Assembly: GCA_964399345.1 (NCBI GenBank)
Contig: CAYNQE010000002.1
Location: 1-64,000 of the forward strand
Direction: 5' to 3'
DNA: 64,000 nucleotides
Origin: UBA2100 sp964399345
GTDB taxonomy: Bacteria; Patescibacteriota; Minisyncoccia; Phycocordibacterales; UBA2100
Shown here: one piece after another, positions 24,911 to 32,749 of the stretch
Numbering within the stretch: the first letter of the stretch is position 1
How the letters are laid out: the number at the start of each line of letters is the position of its first letter
Notes under the pieces: model-generated
What the model was told of the DNA's origin: nothing
What the model saw: only the letters and a program-made list of their open reading frames with translations
The model's database searches: none
Position numbers and translations under genes: made by a program

Positions 24911-26257
24911 TTAGAAATCCATCTCAACTACCTCTCCCTGTTCAGGCGCCCGTGCGTTGACTCCAAGGAAATCCCTAAGTCTTTGAACTAAGAAGAGTGA
25001 CGACTTTGGCTCTCCCATTGCAACAAACACTTCCTCCAATGAATCTTTTGAGTTTTCAACGAATTCGATAAGACCTTCTCTGTCTTTGTGAGCAGAAAAT
25101 CCTCGAATCGTTTCTTTCTTTGCTCTTATAACAACCTTTTTCTTGTTTATCCTAACGGGAGACTCTCCATCTTGAATTCTTCTTCCAAGGGTTCCAGCAC
25201 CTTGATAGCCCACAAAGAGAATTGTATTGTTGGCGTCTCCTAGTAGATCGCTCTCGTGCATTAATACCCTTCCTCCAACAGACATACCAGAACCTGCAAT
25301 TATTACTTTAGGCGAAGGTGCCTTTAATAGTCCTTTTGATTCCCTAGCCTCATCGATAACCTTAAAACGAGGAAAATCAAAAATATCATCCCCTCCTTCT
25401 ATTTCTTTAATAACACGTTCGTTAAATAGATGTGTATAGTTTCTGTATACATCTGTTACCTTACTCGCCAATGGTGAGTCTAAATATACAGGAATTTCTG
25501 GAACCTCTCCGCTTTCTATCATCTTGTTTATCTCATAAACCAAAAGCTGTGTTCTTTGCATTGCAAAAGAAGGTATTAGTAATGTCCCTTTTATGTTTAA
25601 CAAAGATTGTTTTAACAATTCCACCCTATCATCACGGTTTTCATGAACACGATCACCATATACACTCTCCATTAAAATATAGTTTGCGTCTTTAACCACA
25701 AAAGTATCTTTTAAAAGTGGTGCCGGAGAGTTTCCTAAGTCCCCCGTTGCTACAAACTTCCTTCCACCGCGAACAAACTCAACCATTGAAGCTCCAAGAA
25801 TGTGTCCTGCATCTAAAAATGTTACCTCTATATTATCTCCAATATTAAACTCTTTATGATAGTCGTGAGTTTTCCAAAGCGAAAGTGCTAAGTTAGAGTC
25901 TTCAGTTTTGTACAAGGGTTCAATCCCTATTTTTTTTGCCTCTTGTGAAAGAATTCGAACAGCATCTTCAAACATAACCTCAGTTAAATCAAGTGTAGCT
26001 GGAGTTGAAAATATCTCTCCTCTAAATCCGTCTTTAACTAATTTTGGAATACGCCCAATGTGATCGGAGTGAGCGTGGGTTACAAACAAAATATCTATAT
26101 TAGAAGGATCGTATTCAAAATCGTCGTAATTCTTTTCCTTTCCAATTCCTTGAAGCATTCCACAGTCTATTAAGATTCTCTTTCCCCCTGTTTCGAACAG
26201 AAAATTAGCACCCGTTACTGTTCCTGCACCTCCTACGAACGTCAATTTGGATTTCAT
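24911..26257 (-). CDS. Metallo-beta-lactamase / beta-CASP family RNA-processing nuclease
   Basis: 448 residues. The MBL motif is FVTHAHSDHIGRIPKL (about 57-72), followed by VATGDLG and a beta-CASP insert. The C-terminal RNA-specificity part has SGMSVGGRVLMHE and GFSAHKDREGL. This is the archaeal-type CPSF73-like branch rather than RNase J. It probably cleaves RNA. The next gene upstream on the strand is ndk, with a structured RNA and terminator in between. Confidence 0.9.
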   Translation of the reverse strand: MKSKLTFVGGAGTVTGANFLFETGGKRILIDCGMLQGIGKEKNYDDFEYDPSNIDILFVTHAHSDHIGRIPKLVKDGFRGEIFSTPATLDLTEVMFEDAVRILSQEAKKIGIEPLYKTEDSNLALSLWKTHDYHKEFNIGDNIEVTFLDAGHILGASMVEFVRGGRKFVATGDLGNSPAPLLKDTFVVKDANYILMESVYGDRVHENRDDRVELLKQSLLNIKGTLLIPSFAMQRTQLLVYEINKMIESGEVPEIPVYLDSPLASKVTDVYRNYTHLFNERVIKEIEGGDDIFDFPRFKVIDEARESKGLLKAPSPKVIIAGSGMSVGGRVLMHESDLLGDANNTILFVGYQGAGTLGRRIQDGESPVRINKKKVVIRAKKETIRGFSAHKDREGLIEFVENSKDSLEEVFVAMGEPKSSLFLVQRLRDFLGVNARAPEQGEVVEMDF

Positions 26258-26282
26258 AGCTAAATATTAACACACACAAAAA

Positions 26283-26415
26283 CCCGTTACATGAACGGGC
26301 TTTTGTATGCAGTGGGCAAACCTGGAAAGACCAGGTGGGTGATCTCAGAATGATACGAAGTATCAAACGATTCGATCTCCCTGAAAAGTGCAATTAAGCA
26401 GGAATGCCCTACTGC
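26283..26415 (-). ncRNA. Candidate structured non-coding RNA with its own terminator
   Basis: On the minus strand an RNA beginning near 26415 folds as a four-way junction: closing stem GCAGTAGGGCA/TGCCCACTGC (26415-26405 with 26318-26309), a small CTG/CAG hairpin, a long arm GGGAGATC/GATCACCC topped by TGATAC-TTC-GTATCA, and a hairpin ACCTGG-TCTTT-CCAGGT. A terminator CCCGTT-CATGT-AACGGG-TTTTT (26299-26278) follows. A -35/-10 pair starts it exactly at the closing stem. I do not recognise it as SRP RNA, 6S RNA or RNase P. It could alternatively be a processed ndk 3' UTR. Confidence 0.6.
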
Positions 26416-26421
26416 TTTTTC

Positions 26422-26450
26422 ATTATATCACTACTCAAGAATTCCGTCTA
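26422..26450 (-). promoter_or_regulatory. Promoter for the structured RNA
   Basis: Minus strand TAGACG (26450-26445), 17 bp, TGATATAAT extended -10 (TATAAT at 26427-26422). Predicted start at about 26415, the first base of the RNA stem. It overlaps the ndk 3' end. Confidence 0.6.
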
Positions 26451-27033
26451 AGTTAACGTCGTAGAGCATTTGCTCTTGTACTAATTTGTAGTCTATAAGC
26501 TCTCCTTCTTCAAACCAGTGTGCTAATTCTTTCTCCGCTTCCTCTGGTGATCCTGAAGCGTGGATTAAGTTACGTAACGCTCTTTCGTCTGTGTCTGCAA
26601 GTTGGTATGAATCCAAAACGTAGTCTCCGCGAATTGTTCCCACATCAGATGATAGAGGTTCAGTTCCACCAACAATCTTTCGCACGATTTCAACTGCGTG
26701 TACTCCTTCAAAAACAAAAAATACAACAGGACCACTTGTCATGTATTTTTTAAGTCCTTCTAGAATCTTTGCTGTAATTTCAAGCGGATCCTCTGAAGGT
26801 GGCTCTAAGTCTCTTGCTTTGTATCCTGCAATAGTTTTCTCCCCGGTAACTCGTCTCCATTCTGGATCTAGAGTGTAGTGCTGTTCAATCTTCTCCTCAG
26901 TTGGAACAAGCATTTTAGTACCTACCAACTTCAGGCCGATCGCTTCGTGTCGCTTTAAAATCTCCCCTATTAAAGAGCGTTGTACTCCATCGGGTTTTAT
27001 TATAACCAGTGTTCTTTCGTTCTTGTTTGCCAT
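26431..27033 (-). CDS. ndk: Nucleoside diphosphate kinase, long form
   Basis: 200 residues; typical Ndk is about 140-150. RTLVIIKPDGVQRSLIGEIL starts the fold, and the catalytic histidine is in NLIHASGSPEEAEKE near residue 160. Two additions explain the length: a segment after residue about 50 (LDPEWRRVTGEKTIAGYKARDLEPP) and a C-terminal tail (about 178-200). It transfers phosphate from ATP to NDPs via phospho-histidine. Confidence 0.93.
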   Translation of the reverse strand: MANKNERTLVIIKPDGVQRSLIGEILKRHEAIGLKLVGTKMLVPTEEKIEQHYTLDPEWRRVTGEKTIAGYKARDLEPPSEDPLEITAKILEGLKKYMTSGPVVFFVFEGVHAVEIVRKIVGGTEPLSSDVGTIRGDYVLDSYQLADTDERALRNLIHASGSPEEAEKELAHWFEEGELIDYKLVQEQMLYDVNLDGILE

Positions 27034-27161
27034 ATTGAAATTCTTAAAAATATAGAGGGTACTTTAGCATATCTTTAGAGTTCCGCCCATAAGTTGACAG
27101 AGATTGATATCTATATTAAAGTCTCATTAGACAAACGGCTAATAGAAAAGGATAGGCCACA

Positions 27162-27569
27162 ATGCACGATAAAAATCACGTAACAAATCCAGATATCGCT
27201 CAACAAATTTTGTGGACGTTAAACGGCGAGGCCCTGCACGAAAATTTCACAAACACTTTTCCAAAACTTATGCAAAGTGATGAGATTCTTGGTGAATTAC
27301 CGGATCATTTGAAGAATCTTGCGCGCTTCCTATGCGTTCTTGAAGCGCGTGTTCTTAAGTGCATGGACCAAGAGGCGCTTAGTCGATCCATGAATGAACA
27401 TGGCGCCGTAAAAAATGTTTTAGATGTTTCAACGATAAGCATCTTCGGCAGCCTCGGTTCAGATAAACCAATTGGTATTCGTTCAGAATTTCAGGTGGTA
27501 ACCTGGGATATGAAAGGGCCGGAAATCGCAGCCTTTGAAGAAATTGCAAAAAAAATTGGCTTAATTTAA
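27162..27569 (+). CDS. SD-led orphan protein of unknown function
   Basis: 135 residues, MHDKNHVTNPDIAQQILWTL..., helical N-terminal half, then a mixed C-terminal half ending EEIAKKIGLI. No membrane segment or motif recognised. AAAGGATAGG precedes the ATG. A promoter TTGACA-17-TAAAGT lies at about 27095. It ends 8 bp before a strong hairpin. Codons such as GCG, CGC and CTG are more frequent than in the flanking genes. It is a single plus-strand gene between minus-strand ndk and the TraD-like ATPase. Confidence 0.7.
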   Translation: MHDKNHVTNPDIAQQILWTLNGEALHENFTNTFPKLMQSDEILGELPDHLKNLARFLCVLEARVLKCMDQEALSRSMNEHGAVKNVLDVSTISIFGSLGSDKPIGIRSEFQVVTWDMKGPEIAAFEEIAKKIGLI

Positions 27570-27576
27570 GTCAGCC

Positions 27577-27607
27577 AGAGCCCCCGCCCAAAAGACGGGG
27601 GTTCTCT
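27577..27607. terminator. Bidirectional terminator
   Basis: AGAGCCCCCG and CGGGGGTTCTCT, loop CCCAAAAGA; it serves the plus-strand orphan gene and overlaps the stop codon of the minus-strand ATPase gene. Confidence 0.85.
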
Positions 27608-30332
27608 ATTTATACTTCATCGCAATTTCTGCTTCAACCTCCTCCCTATTACGTCCATATTTCTGATAAGACATTTGTTTTAACTGTTCTACTTTTTCAA
27701 AATCCACTTCCATAGGAGGAAGTGTAACCATATTAAATGGTCTTACGGGCTTACCGCCAACCAAAAGTGAAATGTATGCGTTAAAGTTATCTAACCCTGC
27801 TATGTCTGGTGCATTAAACTCTGGTTGAAACTGGCTTTCAAGAAATTGAGCGTCTTCATTTCCAACGCGAAAGACACATTTCGTTCCAACGTTTCCAAAA
27901 ACTGAATCTTTTATCCGATCATCAAGCTGTGAGATGAATTGGTGAGCAATGTTTAAAGACAACCTATACTTTCGTGCTTCAGACAGGATAGTTGCAATTG
28001 AAGGAGTGGTAAAGTTTTGGAATTCATCTATGTATAGATAGAAATCTGAAATTTGCCCGCCTGAGGCTACTACATCTACGCGAGAGAGTGCAGCTTGTAA
28101 GAACTTTCCTACAATTATCAGCCCAAGAAGTTCTGAGTTTAACTCTCCAAGCCTTCCTTTTGAAAGATTGACCAGAAGAATCTTCTTGTTATCCATTATA
28201 TCTCTAAAATTAAATGCAGATGTTGATTGAGCTATTATCGGACGCATTGTGTCGTTACTCAAGAAGATATCCGTCTTTGCAGTAATGTAGGGAACAATGT
28301 TTTCAAGAGAAGCATCGCCTCCTGCTTGTTCTGCTATTTCATTCCAGAACTGATTAATCATTACATTTTTAGAATTAGCGATAAGGGAGCGCCTAAATTC
28401 GGTATTAGCTAACACTCTTGGAATATCTGCCATCGTTGCAGTACCTGCCGGCATTCCTTCAAGAACAAGCATGGCAGCGTTTCTGAAGTATTGTTCAAAC
28501 ATTGGCCCAAGCGACTCTGGAGACTTTTCCAAAAACAACTTCTCAAAGATACTGAAGATTTCATTAACAACAAATGTCTTCTGTTCGGGAAATTCTGGAT
28601 TAAATTCCATCATATTAAGTCCCATCGGTGCTTCCATGTGTGCAGGATCGAAATATATAACATCGTCGTAGCGTTCAGGTGGAACTGCAGCTAAGACATC
28701 AACAATATCTGACCCGTGAGGATCGATATAGCAACAACCTTCTCCATTTTGGATATCTTGAATAATCATATTCTTCATCAGGTTAGTTTTACCTGTTCCT
28801 GTTTGTCCAATTTCATAGAAATGACGCATTCGGTCTTCACGAGAAAAGTGCACAGGGGTTTCTCCTCCTCCAAACATGTTCTTTCCTAAGATTATCCCTT
28901 CAGAATTAACTTCAATTGGTGCAGCGACCTGTTTTGATCGAGCTTGCTTTAATTCTCTTGAAGAAGATACTCCCTTGCCTGTTAGGTGATACATTCCCGT
29001 GAGTTCACTAATTGAAAGTGGTAAAACTTTTTTAGTATTAAGCGTTCTAAAAGTAAACGCGTGTAAAAATTCTCGTAAGGCCGCCCCATTTTGCTGAACA
29101 AAGCTTAATGAATTACCCTGAGGTTCTTCAAACTGATTAAACGCCGAAGATATAGTTTCCATAATCTCCTCCGCACGTTGTGCTTCATGTGCTGAGGCTA
29201 TAATTCGAATGTTAACTGGAACAATACGGCTATTAACCTTTCTTGTTATGTTCTCTAAGGCGATTTCATCCACAACCTTCTCTTTGTTTGGATCTTTCTT
29301 TGTATTAAAAACTGCATCTTTAAGAGACGCTCCTGCAACATCCATTGCCTCAGAGAACGGAGACATGCCGTGCTTAATGGCCTTGCCTGCTTTTTTACCC
29401 CCTCGAATATTATCTAATATGCTTTTGTATTGTTTGCTGTAAACATCTCCGTCGTCTCCGATAACAAACTGGATGGCAGCTCCTTCTCCGTGTTTTTTTA
29501 ACTTACTAAATGCCGAAAGAATTATATTCAATGGATCGTGTGAAAATTCCTCATAGCCTTTGATTGGGTACACTGGTGCTTTTTCAAGTTGTCCGTAAGA
29601 GCCAACATGGAACCCTCCGTCAGTAAATATATTGTAATCTCCTCGGGATTCTTCAATGTGTGCGTTGGGGAAAGTTGCAATAATATGTTTTTGGAATAAG
29701 TCTGCGTTTTTTCTTGGGACAGCAACATAGAATATGACCTCTTCACCGCCTTCTGCTACTGCAATTTCAACTGTAAAGCTTCCGCCTTTGTGAATTGCAC
29801 TCAACATTCCTAAATAGAACTGCTCCATTGCAGCCAAAAGCCGTTCAAGCTCTTTGTCTTGATCTTCAACTGTTTGTGAAGCCAGAGAGACTTCATATAA
29901 AACGGTGTCGATTGATTTATGAACTTCAGAACTTGATTTTAACTCTGAAGGAAGGCCTTCTGCAACGTAGCGAACTAATGCGCGGTGTAAATCATCTTCA
30001 AGATGCGCGCTATTCATCTTGCTCACCACTTTCATGGTGTTTTTTATTCCTCTTTCTTGAACAATTCGTAGTAACTCATCAACTTGAACATCGTGTTCTT
30101 CAGGTTCAAGCCGCAGAGTCTCTTGGAGTATTGTTGTTTCGGGCATTTCGTACTTTTCTTCCAGAACATGTTCTGAAGGAACATCCTGGTAGTGACTAAC
30201 CTCACGCTTTGCTAAGCGCTCCTTTTCAAAAGGATCTTTATCGACTTCTAGTTCAGTTTCTTTTATTCGAACTCTCTCTCGAAGGTATTCGAGTTCTTGT
30301 TCAGGTGTAGAAAAACGCTCAAGGGTTGCCAT
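27606..30332 (-). CDS. TraD/VirB4-like (HerA-FtsK superfamily) secretion ATPase
   Basis: 908 residues. A long N-terminal region (about 1-480), Glu-rich at first and then alpha/beta, precedes the motor domain: Walker A GQTGTGKTNLMKN (about 515-527) and Walker B FYLYIDEFQNF (about 760), with the TraD/TraG-type end AHQFISQLDDRIKDSVFGNVGTK. Such single ATPases are common in CPR genomes. No other conjugation or type IV secretion gene is nearby, so its substrate (DNA or protein) is unknown. It follows map by 23 bp in the same direction. Confidence 0.88.
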   Translation of the reverse strand: MATLERFSTPEQELEYLRERVRIKETELEVDKDPFEKERLAKREVSHYQDVPSEHVLEEKYEMPETTILQETLRLEPEEHDVQVDELLRIVQERGIKNTMKVVSKMNSAHLEDDLHRALVRYVAEGLPSELKSSSEVHKSIDTVLYEVSLASQTVEDQDKELERLLAAMEQFYLGMLSAIHKGGSFTVEIAVAEGGEEVIFYVAVPRKNADLFQKHIIATFPNAHIEESRGDYNIFTDGGFHVGSYGQLEKAPVYPIKGYEEFSHDPLNIILSAFSKLKKHGEGAAIQFVIGDDGDVYSKQYKSILDNIRGGKKAGKAIKHGMSPFSEAMDVAGASLKDAVFNTKKDPNKEKVVDEIALENITRKVNSRIVPVNIRIIASAHEAQRAEEIMETISSAFNQFEEPQGNSLSFVQQNGAALREFLHAFTFRTLNTKKVLPLSISELTGMYHLTGKGVSSSRELKQARSKQVAAPIEVNSEGIILGKNMFGGGETPVHFSREDRMRHFYEIGQTGTGKTNLMKNMIIQDIQNGEGCCYIDPHGSDIVDVLAAVPPERYDDVIYFDPAHMEAPMGLNMMEFNPEFPEQKTFVVNEIFSIFEKLFLEKSPESLGPMFEQYFRNAAMLVLEGMPAGTATMADIPRVLANTEFRRSLIANSKNVMINQFWNEIAEQAGGDASLENIVPYITAKTDIFLSNDTMRPIIAQSTSAFNFRDIMDNKKILLVNLSKGRLGELNSELLGLIIVGKFLQAALSRVDVVASGGQISDFYLYIDEFQNFTTPSIATILSEARKYRLSLNIAHQFISQLDDRIKDSVFGNVGTKCVFRVGNEDAQFLESQFQPEFNAPDIAGLDNFNAYISLLVGGKPVRPFNMVTLPPMEVDFEKVEQLKQMSYQKYGRNREEVEAEIAMKYK

Positions 30333-30355
30333 GAACGTATTATACCGTGCTCCGT

Positions 30356-31111
30356 CTATTCTTCGTGTGCTGTTAACACCTGCGGTTCGTTCTTTCCAAC
30401 AATTACAGTATGTTCAAACTGTGCACTCCTTGAACCATCAATCGTCTCGTAGAGCCATTGATCATCCATTAGTTTTACATCCCCCTTACCGCCAACGAGT
30501 ATCGGCTCAAGTGCTAAAACCATTCCTTCTTCTAATACAAGTCCTGTACCAGGAGCCCCGTATGTTGAAACAAACGGAGGTTCGTGAACTTCCTTTCCTA
30601 CTCCGTGTCCTCCTAATTCCTGTGGAGAATTGAATCCGTGTTTTTTTAATACTTGCTCTGATGCGTAACCAATATCACCAACGGTGTTTCCAACAATTGC
30701 AGCAGAAACTTGTGCATCGCGTGTCTCAAGGGCAGCATAAATTAATTTTTGATCCTTATCCGAGATATTCCCAACCCCTATTGTTATCGCTGAATCAGTA
30801 CAAAGATCTTTATGCCAAATTCCAGTGTCTAGCGTTAAAATATCTCCCTCTTTAAGATCATAACTTCCTGGAATACCGTGAACCACACCTTCATTTACTG
30901 AAATACAAATTACAGCGGGAAACGGCGGACTTCCAATACCTAAAAAAGAAGGCTTAACGGAATTCTCTTCCATTAATTCACGAGTGTAAGAGTCTAGTTC
31001 AATTAACGTGGTTCCTACAGTACATCTCTCTCCTACTTTAAAAAGTATCTCCGCTAATATCTTTCCTCCTTCAACTAAAGCTTCTCTTTCTTGTTGTGTT
31101 TTAACTATCAT
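30356..31111 (-). CDS. map: Methionine aminopeptidase type I
   Basis: 251 residues from the ATG at 31111. The metal ligands are visible in TLDTGIWHKDLCTDSAIT, GGHGVGKEVHEPPFV, LALEPIL and AQFEHTVIV. It removes the N-terminal Met from new proteins. An upstream in-frame start at 31195 would lie deep inside adk and is rejected; the chosen start overlaps the adk end by 11 bp, implying coupling. The adk-map order after secY is conserved in bacteria. Confidence 0.95.
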   Translation of the reverse strand: MIVKTQQEREALVEGGKILAEILFKVGERCTVGTTLIELDSYTRELMEENSVKPSFLGIGSPPFPAVICISVNEGVVHGIPGSYDLKEGDILTLDTGIWHKDLCTDSAITIGVGNISDKDQKLIYAALETRDAQVSAAIVGNTVGDIGYASEQVLKKHGFNSPQELGGHGVGKEVHEPPFVSTYGAPGTGLVLEEGMVLALEPILVGGKGDVKLMDDQWLYETIDGSRSAQFEHTVIVGKNEPQVLTAHEE

Positions 31112-31691
31112 GTAGTTTTTTGACAATGTCTTTGTGAATTTCTTCAATTGAAGGTGCTCCATCGACATGATGTATCTTACAATCAAAGCTTTCAAACTTT
31201 TCTAGAATGGCTTTTGTGTGTTCTTTTGACCAACCTATTCTCTTTCGTATGTTTTCTTCAGAATCATCTCCTCTTCCCCTACCTAAGAGTCTCTCTGTTG
31301 CAGTATCTTCGTCTAGGTCGATAGTAACAACGTGATAGGGATTACGTTTGTATAATCTCATCATTGAATCGATCATTACGGTCTGGTTTTCGCGCCTTGC
31401 CGCCCCATCAAAAATCAAGTTCTCTTCCCCTGTGAAGTTTTCAACCATTTCCTGCCCTAATACGTAAACCGGCATGAAAGAAGGGAGTAGCTCTCCATCG
31501 GAAATTTCCTTTTTCACAATCTCGTTTGTGAATCCGCTCTGGGACATAAACTCACGAAGAAGTTGCCCTGTTTCAAGATACAGAGTATTAGTCTCTGTAT
31601 GCTCATCTAGATACTTCTTTAGAAGCCTGGCCTGAGTTCCCTTTCCTGAACCTTGTATTCCAAAAAATATTACTGTTATTGGTGTTTTCAT
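31101..31691 (-). CDS. adk: Adenylate kinase
   Basis: 196 residues. P-loop FFGIQGSGKGTQARLL at about 10-25; the NMP-binding region ends with LIFDGAARRENQ (normally DGFPR, here DGAAR), and the lid is short and lacks the zinc cysteines (LLGRGRGDDSEENIRKR). It equilibrates ATP, AMP and ADP. Gene order gmk-adk-map is tight (4 bp, then an overlap). Confidence 0.93.
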   Translation of the reverse strand: MKTPITVIFFGIQGSGKGTQARLLKKYLDEHTETNTLYLETGQLLREFMSQSGFTNEIVKKEISDGELLPSFMPVYVLGQEMVENFTGEENLIFDGAARRENQTVMIDSMMRLYKRNPYHVVTIDLDEDTATERLLGRGRGDDSEENIRKRIGWSKEHTKAILEKFESFDCKIHHVDGAPSIEEIHKDIVKKLHDS

Positions 31692-31695
31692 TGAC

Positions 31696-32259
31696 CTAAA
31701 GATACTTCTCTTTACTAAGAATGTCCATAACTTCGCTAATTGTTTCTTCTAGCTTTCCTTCTTTGTTTTCGACTATGTAATCATACGCATCAGTGTGGTG
31801 TAGCCACTCCTTCGTATATTTCATACGCTTTGCAATATGCTCTTCTGTAGCTCGATCGCGACGTCGAATTCGAGCCTCCAGAACGTCCGGCGTCGCGGTT
31901 ATCATAATTGAAATAATTTCAGGAAACTTTTCTTTTGCAGTTAGTACTCCTTTGTATTCAATCTTCCATACGCCAATTCCAGGTGCTTTATTAACCCTTT
32001 CAAGTTCCTCGCGTGTTACACCGTAGAGATTGTCATTATATTCACGCGCCCATTCAACCATTTCGCCATCCTTAATCTTTTCTTCAAACTCTTCAACTGA
32101 AATATAGTGATACGGATTACCTTCAGATTCTCCTTCTCTTTTTTTCCTTGTAGTTGTTGTTATGACCCGTGTTATTGTTGTAAGTTTTTGAAGACCTTCA
32201 ATTACAGAATCCTCCCCCGCACCAGATGGGCCTGAGATAATAACAATGTTTGTTTTCAT
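31696..32259 (-). CDS. gmk: Guanylate kinase with altered P-loop
   Basis: 187 residues with the guanylate kinase fold (TTTTRKKREGESEGNPYHYIS, VWKIEYKGV, ARIRRRDRATEEHIAKR). The P-loop is SGPSGAGEDSVI at residues 9-20: the invariant Walker A lysine is replaced by E16 and the next Ser/Thr by D17. Either nucleotide binding is rearranged or this is a lineage-specific variant. Canonical role: GMP to GDP. It follows a terminator, so the secY operon ends before it. Confidence 0.9.
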   Translation of the reverse strand: MKTNIVIISGPSGAGEDSVIEGLQKLTTITRVITTTTRKKREGESEGNPYHYISVEEFEEKIKDGEMVEWAREYNDNLYGVTREELERVNKAPGIGVWKIEYKGVLTAKEKFPEIISIMITATPDVLEARIRRRDRATEEHIAKRMKYTKEWLHHTDAYDYIVENKEGKLEETISEVMDILSKEKYL

Positions 32260-32267
32260 GAGAGTAG

Positions 32268-32304
32268 TATATCAAAAGCCCCGCGAAAGAAATACGCGGG
32301 GCTT
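32268..32304 (-). terminator. Rho-independent terminator before gmk
   Basis: On the minus strand AAGCCCCGCG, 9-nt loop, CGCGGGGCTT, then TTGATA. It lies between the small zinc-ribbon gene and gmk. Confidence 0.88.
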
Positions 32305-32489
32305 AAAATCAAGTGTGAACATCGGACCTGGTAGATCCAAGAATGCGGGTCCATCTCTGGACTCGCGTTCGCGGCTCTCCTGGAGGCGATCTATTGCCTC
32401 CTGATTGCAATCAGGACAAGGTCCGCAATTGCCATCTCAGGCCAGACGTATTTAACGTCTCCGCATGTGTTGCACATCTTAGTTACCAT
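32272..32489 (-). pseudogene. Frameshifted small zinc-ribbon protein
   Basis: From ATG 32489 the frame reads MVTKMCNTCGDVKYVWPE and stops after 32 residues. The -1 frame from the same point continues DGNCGPCPDCNQEAIDRLQ and stays open into the terminator (stop at 32272). Joined after WPE, the two give CxxC...CxxC, a complete zinc ribbon plus a charged helix. Either a single-base indel (mutation or assembly error) or a programmed -1 shift. The ATG is one base after the stop of the 66-residue membrane protein (TAAGATG), so they are coupled. Confidence 0.6.
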
Positions 32490-32490
32490 C

Positions 32491-32691
32491 TTACTCTTGT
32501 GCTGCGGTCTTGTGTGTCAACACTTTCACTAGAACAATCGGCGCAAACAAAGAGATTAGAGTAGCTCCGATTACCCTCTCTGCCATATTCAGGCTTTGGG
32601 GAGCCGAAGAGATTACTGGCACAAACACAATTACTGAACATAATGCCCATCCTGCTGCAAAAATCGCTAAGAAGGTCCTTCGAAAATCCAT
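32491..32691 (-). CDS. Small SD-led membrane protein
   Basis: 66 residues from the ATG at 32691, MDFRRTFLAIFAAGWALC..., with two hydrophobic helices (about 6-28 and 38-58). The SD-like GAAAGGGCAC precedes this ATG; an upstream in-frame start at 32793 would overlap secY and has none. With the zinc-ribbon gene it forms a two-gene mini-unit between secY and gmk. Not recognised. Confidence 0.65.
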   Translation of the reverse strand: MDFRRTFLAIFAAGWALCSVIVFVPVISSAPQSLNMAERVIGATLISLFAPIVLVKVLTHKTAAQE

Positions 32692-32749
32692 AACGTGCCC
32701 TTTCGCACTTGTTTCAACTGCCTTATATACCTTAAAATATAGAAAATAT

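Noticed and set aside
26309..26420. Structured RNA read on the plus strand, ending in a T5 run
   Set aside because: A plus-strand promoter would have to lie inside the terminator hairpin; the minus strand has a well-placed extended -10 and a terminator.
31111..31195. Longer map start MKALIVRYIM
   Set aside because: It would overlap 90 bp of adk and lacks family similarity; the conserved Map N-terminus begins at ATG 31111.
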